Part shown: positions 5,811 to 9,507 of the stretch, one piece after another
How the letters are laid out: every line of letters begins with the position of its first letter
How positions within the stretch are numbered: position 1 is the stretch's first letter
Assembly (NCBI GenBank): GCA_018882545.1
Contig: VERS01000037.1
Span: forward strand, 1 to 9,507
Origin: Mycobacterium sp.
GTDB taxonomy: Bacteria; Actinomycetota; Actinomycetes; Mycobacteriales; Mycobacteriaceae
Length of the DNA stretch: 9,507 nt
Reading direction: 5' to 3'
Notes under the pieces: generated by a model
What the model saw: only the letters and a program-made list of their open reading frames with translations
Databases searched by the model: none
Told to the model about the DNA's origin: nothing
Program-made: the position numbers and the translations under genes

Positions 5811-5826
5811 GTGAAGATGCGGCAGC

Positions 5827-5832
5827 TAAACT
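5827..5832 (+). promoter_or_regulatory. candidate -10 box for the MBL-Rieske gene
   Basis: TAAACT in the 70-nt divergent intergenic region would give a transcription start near 5839 and a leader of about 30 nt. The leader carries the SD GGAAGGGG (5855-5862), 5 nt before ATG 5868. No clear -35 element is seen. Confidence 0.4.
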
Positions 5833-5859
5833 TCCGTCTGACGCATCCTGCGGCGGAAG
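5831..5859. repeat. inverted repeat overlapping the promoter and SD of the MBL-Rieske gene
   Basis: CTTCCGTC (5831-5838) and GGCGGAAG (5852-5859) are complementary at 7 of 8 positions plus one G-U pair, separated by 13 nt. The right arm includes part of the SD. If transcription starts upstream of 5831 this would be an SD-sequestering hairpin. If it starts near 5839 the left arm is not transcribed, and the dyad could instead be an operator. Confidence 0.4.
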
Positions 5860-5867
5860 GGGTATTA

Positions 5868-7415
5868 ATGCAGGTCACCAGCATCGGCCACGCAGGGTTC
5901 CGGATCGACACCGACGCCGGCAGCATTCTGTGCGACCCGTGGGTCAACCCGGCCTATTTCGCGTCCTGGTTTGTCTTCCCCGACAACAGCGGACTGGACT
6001 GGGCGGCGCTGGGCGACTGCGACTATCTCTATATCTCGCACCTGCACAAGGACCATTTCGACCCGAGGCTGCTCACGGCCCACGTCAACAAGGACGCGAC
6101 GGTGCTGCTGCCGGACTTCCCGGTGCCCGACCTCAGACGGGAACTCGAGGCCCTGGGCTTCCACCGGTTCTTCGAGACCGAGGACTCGGTCAAGCACCGC
6201 ATCAGCGGTCCCAACGGCGATCTCGACGTCATGATCATCTCGCTGCGCGCTCCGGCCGACGGGCCGATCGGCGACTCCGGTCTGGTGGTCGGCGACGGCA
6301 CCACGACGGTGTTCAACATGAACGACTCCCGGCCCCTGGGCGTGGACTCACTCGCCCAGTTCGGCCACATCGACGTGCACATGCCGCAGTACTCCGGGGC
6401 GATCTGGTACCCGATGGTCTACGACATGCCCGACCGCGCCAAGGAGGCGTTCGCCACCCAGAAGCGCCAGCGCGGTATGGACCGCTGCCGGCAGTACATC
6501 GCCGATATCGGCGCCACCTGGGTGATCCCGTCGGCCGGCCCGCCGTGCTTTTTGGATCCGGAGCTGCGGTTCCTCAATGACGACCACGGCGATCCGGGCA
6601 ACATCTTCCCCGACCAGATGGTGTTCCTCGACCAACTCAACCAGCACGGCCATCACGGCGGGCTGCTCATGATCCCCGGATCGGTGGCCGATTTCACCGG
6701 CTCGCAACTGATCTCGCTGACGCACCCGCTGCCCGACGCCGAGGTCGAGGCGATCTTCACCAGCGGCAAGGCCGACTACATCGCCGCCTACGCCGAGCGG
6801 ATGGCCCCGGTGCTGGCGGCCGAAAAGGCGTCCTGGGCGCCGGCCGCCGGCGAGGCGCTGCTGGAGCCGCTGCGGGCGCGCTTCGAGCCGATCATGCTGG
6901 CCAGCGACCAGATCTGCGACGGTATCGGCTACCCGGTGGAGTTGAAGATGGGCCCGGAGACCGTCGTACTGGATTTTCCGAAACGCACAGTGCGCGAACC
7001 GATTCCGGACGAGAAATTTCGATACGGCTTCGAGATCGCCCCGGAGTTGGTCCGGACTGTGTTGCGCGACGAGGAACCGGACTGGGTCAACACCATCTTC
7101 CTGTCCACGCGGTTCAAGGCGTGGCGGGTCGGGGGCTATAACGAGTACCTCTACACGTTCTTCAAGTGCCTCACCGACGAACGGATCGCCTATGCCGACG
7201 GCTGGTTCGCCGAGGCGCACGACGACACCTCGACGGTCACCCTGGACGGCTGGGAGGTGCAGCGCCGCTGTCCACACCTCAAAGCCGACCTCTCGAAATT
7301 CGGTGTGGTGGAAGGTGACACGCTTACCTGCAACCTGCACGGCTGGGCGTGGGATCTGAAGACCGGCAAATGTCTGACCGCCAAGGGTCATCCGTTGCGC
7401 TGCTCGAAGGCATGA
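5868..7415 (+). CDS. MBL-fold metalloprotein with C-terminal Rieske [2Fe-2S] domain
   Basis: A 515-residue protein with two recognisable domains. Residues 1 to about 240 form a metallo-beta-lactamase fold of the UlaG/CMP-Neu5Ac-hydroxylase type: GHAGF (7-11), the metal motif SHLHKDH (57-63) with His58, His60, Asp62 and His63, and FNMNDSRP (149-156). The middle (about 250-430) is unassigned. The C-terminus is a Rieske domain: CPHL (468-471, ligands Cys468 and His470) and CNLHGWAWD (488-496, ligands Cys488 and His491), with 17 residues between the pairs, then KTGKCL. A Rieske cluster joined to an MBL metal site is the combination used by CMP-N-acetylneuraminate hydroxylase, although there the Rieske domain is N-terminal. 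An oxygenase or redox enzyme is therefore plausible, but the substrate is unknown. Start ATG 5868 is set by GGAAGGGG 5 nt upstream; an earlier in-frame ATG at 5811 lies in the promoter region. Length and position match M. tuberculosis Rv3818 as I recall. It overlaps the next gene by 4 nt. Confidence 0.88.
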   Translation: MQVTSIGHAGFRIDTDAGSILCDPWVNPAYFASWFVFPDNSGLDWAALGDCDYLYISHLHKDHFDPRLLTAHVNKDATVLLPDFPVPDLRRELEALGFHRFFETEDSVKHRISGPNGDLDVMIISLRAPADGPIGDSGLVVGDGTTTVFNMNDSRPLGVDSLAQFGHIDVHMPQYSGAIWYPMVYDMPDRAKEAFATQKRQRGMDRCRQYIADIGATWVIPSAGPPCFLDPELRFLNDDHGDPGNIFPDQMVFLDQLNQHGHHGGLLMIPGSVADFTGSQLISLTHPLPDAEVEAIFTSGKADYIAAYAERMAPVLAAEKASWAPAAGEALLEPLRARFEPIMLASDQICDGIGYPVELKMGPETVVLDFPKRTVREPIPDEKFRYGFEIAPELVRTVLRDEEPDWVNTIFLSTRFKAWRVGGYNEYLYTFFKCLTDERIAYADGWFAEAHDDTSTVTLDGWEVQRRCPHLKADLSKFGVVEGDTLTCNLHGWAWDLKTGKCLTAKGHPLRCSKA

Positions 7416-7753
7416 CGCAGCCGCCGCGGCAGTACTACGACGACGGGCAGGTTCAACTGGACCGGCTGGCCCTGACGCTGCGGAGGTATCACTTTCCCTC
7501 GGGCACGGCCAAGGTCATTCCGCTGCAGGCCATCAAGGGCTATCGCGCGGAATCGCTGGGCGTGCTGCTGCAACGGTTCCGGATCTGGGGGACCACGGAT
7601 CTGCGGCGTTGGCTGCCACTGGATGTGGGCCGGCCGCTGCGCTCGACACTGATCACCCTCGACGTCGACGGCACCTGGCCCGCCCCGGCGTTCACCCCGG
7701 CGGATCCGGGGAAATTCCTCGCTGCTTTCGATGAGCTACTTGTGCCGCGGTAG
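7412..7753 (+). CDS. small hypothetical protein, possible PH-like fold
   Basis: A 113-residue cytoplasmic protein with no signal peptide or membrane segment. The ATG overlaps the stop of the MBL-Rieske gene (ATGA, 4 nt), so the two are almost certainly translationally coupled; GAAGG lies just upstream. The sequence alternates short beta-like strands (VQLDRLALTLRRYHF, AKVIPLQAIKGYRAE, STLITLDVDG). It ends in PAFTPADPGKFLAAFDELL, a 'TPxDPxxFLxAL' helix of the kind seen in small bacterial PH-like proteins that end in one amphipathic helix. No catalytic motif or cysteine is visible. It may be an accessory or membrane-contact partner of the MBL-Rieske protein, but that rests on the overlap alone. 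An upstream in-frame ATG at 7349 would add 21 residues, wholly overlapping the Rieske coding end, and is less likely. Confidence 0.8.
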   Translation: MTQPPRQYYDDGQVQLDRLALTLRRYHFPSGTAKVIPLQAIKGYRAESLGVLLQRFRIWGTTDLRRWLPLDVGRPLRSTLITLDVDGTWPAPAFTPADPGKFLAAFDELLVPR

Positions 7754-7807
7754 CTATCGTCGCTTCCTGGGTAGATCAAGCGCCATACTGCCCTCGCCCA
7801 CAGCGGT

Positions 7808-9507
7808 TTACAGAGCGACCTGGGCGATGTAGCCGCTGTAGTTGTAGAGCGTGATGTTGTCATTCCAAGACAGCAGCGAAGTAATGCCGGGCAGCAAGGC
7901 GGCGTTGAAGTTGAGGACCCCGGACGTGGTGAGCGTCAACTGCAGGCTCGGATCCAGCAGGTTCGGGACGTTCGCGCCCAACTGCACCGGATTGGAGTAA
8001 CCCATCCCCAGATTCACCAGTCCATCCCCACCGACCAGCGGCACACTGTCGGGAATGGTGTAGCCCCAGTTGATGGTCAGCGACGGTGTGACGGTCAGGG
8101 ACGCCGAAGCCGACGGGTCGGAGACGTCGGCGACCAGTTCGCTCCAGGACGCCAGCGTGAACGAATCGGTGAAGGCCGCGGTCATGGCCATGTTTCTCTG
8201 ATAGCCCGCGACGTTCCAGGTCAGCAGGATTCCGGGGATGAACTCCGCCCCGGCCAGCTCGATCGGGACGTCGTTGGTGATCTGCGCGCCGGCTTGAACC
8301 TGCAGTTGGACACCGGCTGCGACCGTGACGATCCCACCGAGCCCTCCCATGATGGGCTCGTTCTTGGTTTCGATCGGGATGTTGTCGACGGGCGGGGAAT
8401 AGTTCACGCTCGGCAGGGTGAAATTCAACGACGGACCTCCACCGGCGGCCAGCAGCACACCCATCGAGTAGTCGTCGATGTGGAATTTATCCCACACGCC
8501 GTTCGGCACGAAGATGTATCCGTAGCCGGCGAGTTCCAGGTTAATGTCGGCCTGGATGCCGGAGGACTCATCCGACGGCCAGGAGAAGATCACCCCGCCA
8601 TTTCCGGGCTGGTAGGTGAAGGCGAACGTGAAGTAGTCACCGCTGCTGCTGCAGCTGTTGTTGTTCGCGCAGTACGCCTGGTTGCTGGTGAGCCCAAACA
8701 CCGGGTCGCCGGTGCCCGGGGTCGGGTCGCCGACTTGACCGGGGGTGCCGAACACGTTGTCACCGAAGGTCGACGGGGGTGCAGGCGGAGCCGGATTGTT
8801 GCCCTGGCCAGCGCCGTTGACGAAGCTCCAAGCGTTGCCCAACTGGGTGCCGGTCAGCACCGGCTTGGACCCGGCATCGGAGGCCTGCACCATCTGCCAC
8901 GCCGAAGAGGTGTTGGGCACATCCGACGGGGTGGTGTTCTGCGTGGACCCGGTCCACGCGTAGATGCCGTTGTTGGTCAGCCCGGCGATCAACGACTGGG
9001 CCTGCACGACCGTCCCCGACCCGGAGGGATCCGCGGTGTACACCGTCAGCGGGATCAACTGCTGAATCGACCCGTTGGGGCTGTTGCCGGTCAGGTCACC
9101 CGACCCGGCGATCTCGGTCCAGGCGTTGGTTGCCGTTAGAACGACGGGCCCGTCGGGTCCCGGCCCGTAGCCGAAGGCCTGGGTCGTCGACGCAGGACCG
9201 AACCCGGTGAAGTACTCGACCGTGCCGTTCTGGGAGCTGCTGGTGGCAGTCAGGCCGGCCGCGAAGCCGTCACCGAGTGGGAGCATGGCCGTCACCGCGT
9301 TGTTCCACCCAGTGCCCTGCAACTCTGACCAGCCTTTACTCTGGTCGCCCTGCGTTGCGATGGTCGATCCCGGGTAGGCCAGCGCGTTGGAACTGTTGCT
9401 GTTGAGGTAGGAGCCGGTGGACTGCACCGGGTTGTTCGACGGGCTCCAGTAGAACACCGAGCCGTTGTTCAGCCCCACCACCAGCCCGTCCCGCCACGGG
9501 ATCATGG
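7808..9507 (-). CDS. large Asn/Ser/Gly-rich beta-repeat protein, C-terminal part, probably secreted or surface
   Basis: The reading frame is open to the right edge, so the start is outside the window; the ATG at 9505 is probably internal. The visible 565 residues fall in three parts. Residues 1 to about 205 contain three degenerate repeats of about 70 residues: a Trp-Glu-Leu/Ile-x-Gly block (WSELQGTGW at 59, WTEIAGSG at 129, WQMVQAS at 203) alternates with a hydrophobic strand pair ending in GLxNGxVxYW (GLNNGSVFYW 11-20, GLTATSSSQNGTVEYFTG 84-101, GLTNNGIYAWTG 175-186). This resembles beta-propeller blades. Residues 230-275 are a Pro/Gly/Asn linker. Residues 276-565 are beta-rich, with the only two cysteines six apart (Cys279, Cys285), a probable disulfide, and a C-terminus ending in a hydrophobic residue run. 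Composition suggests an extracytoplasmic protein. I do not recognise the family and assign no function. It converges on the 113-aa gene across 54 nt with no visible terminator hairpin. Confidence 0.75.
   Translation of the reverse strand, partial: MIPWRDGLVVGLNNGSVFYWSPSNNPVQSTGSYLNSNSSNALAYPGSTIATQGDQSKGWSELQGTGWNNAVTAMLPLGDGFAAGLTATSSSQNGTVEYFTGFGPASTTQAFGYGPGPDGPVVLTATNAWTEIAGSGDLTGNSPNGSIQQLIPLTVYTADPSGSGTVVQAQSLIAGLTNNGIYAWTGSTQNTTPSDVPNTSSAWQMVQASDAGSKPVLTGTQLGNAWSFVNGAGQGNNPAPPAPPSTFGDNVFGTPGQVGDPTPGTGDPVFGLTSNQAYCANNNSCSSSGDYFTFAFTYQPGNGGVIFSWPSDESSGIQADINLELAGYGYIFVPNGVWDKFHIDDYSMGVLLAAGGGPSLNFTLPSVNYSPPVDNIPIETKNEPIMGGLGGIVTVAAGVQLQVQAGAQITNDVPIELAGAEFIPGILLTWNVAGYQRNMAMTAAFTDSFTLASWSELVADVSDPSASASLTVTPSLTINWGYTIPDSVPLVGGDGLVNLGMGYSNPVQLGANVPNLLDPSLQLTLTTSGVLNFNAALLPGITSLLSWNDNITLYNYSGYIAQVAL

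Noticed and set aside
5798..5947. N-terminal extension of the first acyltransferase to ATG 5947
   Set aside because: It overlaps the start of the divergent MBL-Rieske gene and adds 50 residues that look non-coding; the paralogue has no such extension.
5315..6580. 421-codon plus-strand frame across the divergent region
   Set aside because: It runs antisense through an acyltransferase and then out of frame through the MBL domain, crossing both promoters. It is compositional only.
6348..7391. 347-codon minus-strand frame opposite the MBL-Rieske gene
   Set aside because: The plus-strand protein has intact metal and Rieske ligands; the antisense translation shows none.
7754..7807. possible bidirectional terminator between the converging genes
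   Set aside because: I found no stem of useful length followed by a T-run on either strand.
8294..9139. 281-codon plus-strand frame opposite the beta-repeat protein
   Set aside because: It is Arg/Gly/His-rich shadow coding with no motif. The minus-strand frame is longer and has regular Trp/Gly repeats.
1..9507. tRNA, rRNA, CRISPR array, insertion sequence or prophage signs
   Set aside because: No tRNA-like cloverleaf, regularly spaced repeats, transposase motifs or integrase motifs were seen. The region looks like ordinary chromosome with consistent composition.

Overview
The window looks like chromosome from a fast-growing mycobacterium (Mycolicibacterium-like). The evidence is uniformly high GC with strong G/C third-position bias, GTG starts, a likely leaderless gene, and a gene block whose order matches what I recall of the Mycobacterium tuberculosis Rv3813c-Rv3818 region (HAD phosphatase, PlsC-type acyltransferases, MBL-Rieske protein). 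A fructose phosphotransferase system at the left edge argues against M. tuberculosis itself. Species assignment is inference; no database was searched.

Layout. (1) 1-657, plus strand: the C-terminal end of a PfkB-family 1-phosphofructokinase (fruK), then ptsH (HPr), the phosphocarrier of the sugar PTS. (2) 679-3282, minus strand: a two-gene sulfide/persulfide oxidation operon. The first gene is a CstB-like fusion of an ETHE1-type persulfide dioxygenase, a rhodanese domain lacking its cysteine, and an active rhodanese. The second is a type II sulfide:quinone oxidoreductase with both redox cysteines. Upstream (3374-3427) lie two 21-bp operator-like palindromes, inverted relative to each other and flanking a -10 box, in the style of CsoR/CstR-family sites. 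(3) 3447-5797, minus strand: a tightly packed operon of two paralogous PlsC-type acyltransferases and a Cof-type HAD phosphatase. The first gene appears to have a leaderless GTG start. (4) 5868-7753, plus strand, divergent from (3): a 515-aa metallo-beta-lactamase-fold protein with a C-terminal Rieske [2Fe-2S] domain, overlapping by 4 nt a 113-aa protein with a PH-like look. (5) 7808 to the right edge, minus strand: the C-terminal part of a large Asn/Ser/Gly-rich, beta-rich, probably secreted protein with three degenerate propeller-like repeats.

How the genes work together. In the sulfur operon, SQR would oxidise H2S at the membrane, passing electrons to (mena)quinone and sulfane sulfur to a thiol. 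The CstB-like fusion would convert the thiol persulfide to sulfite and/or thiosulfate. In a mycobacterium the natural acceptor thiols would be mycothiol or coenzyme A. In block (3)/(4), the acyltransferases are presumably lipid or phospholipid enzymes. The substrates of the HAD phosphatase and the MBL-Rieske enzyme cannot be read from sequence. The most noteworthy items are the CstB/SQR operon with its paired operators and the uncharacterised MBL-Rieske plus PH-like pair.
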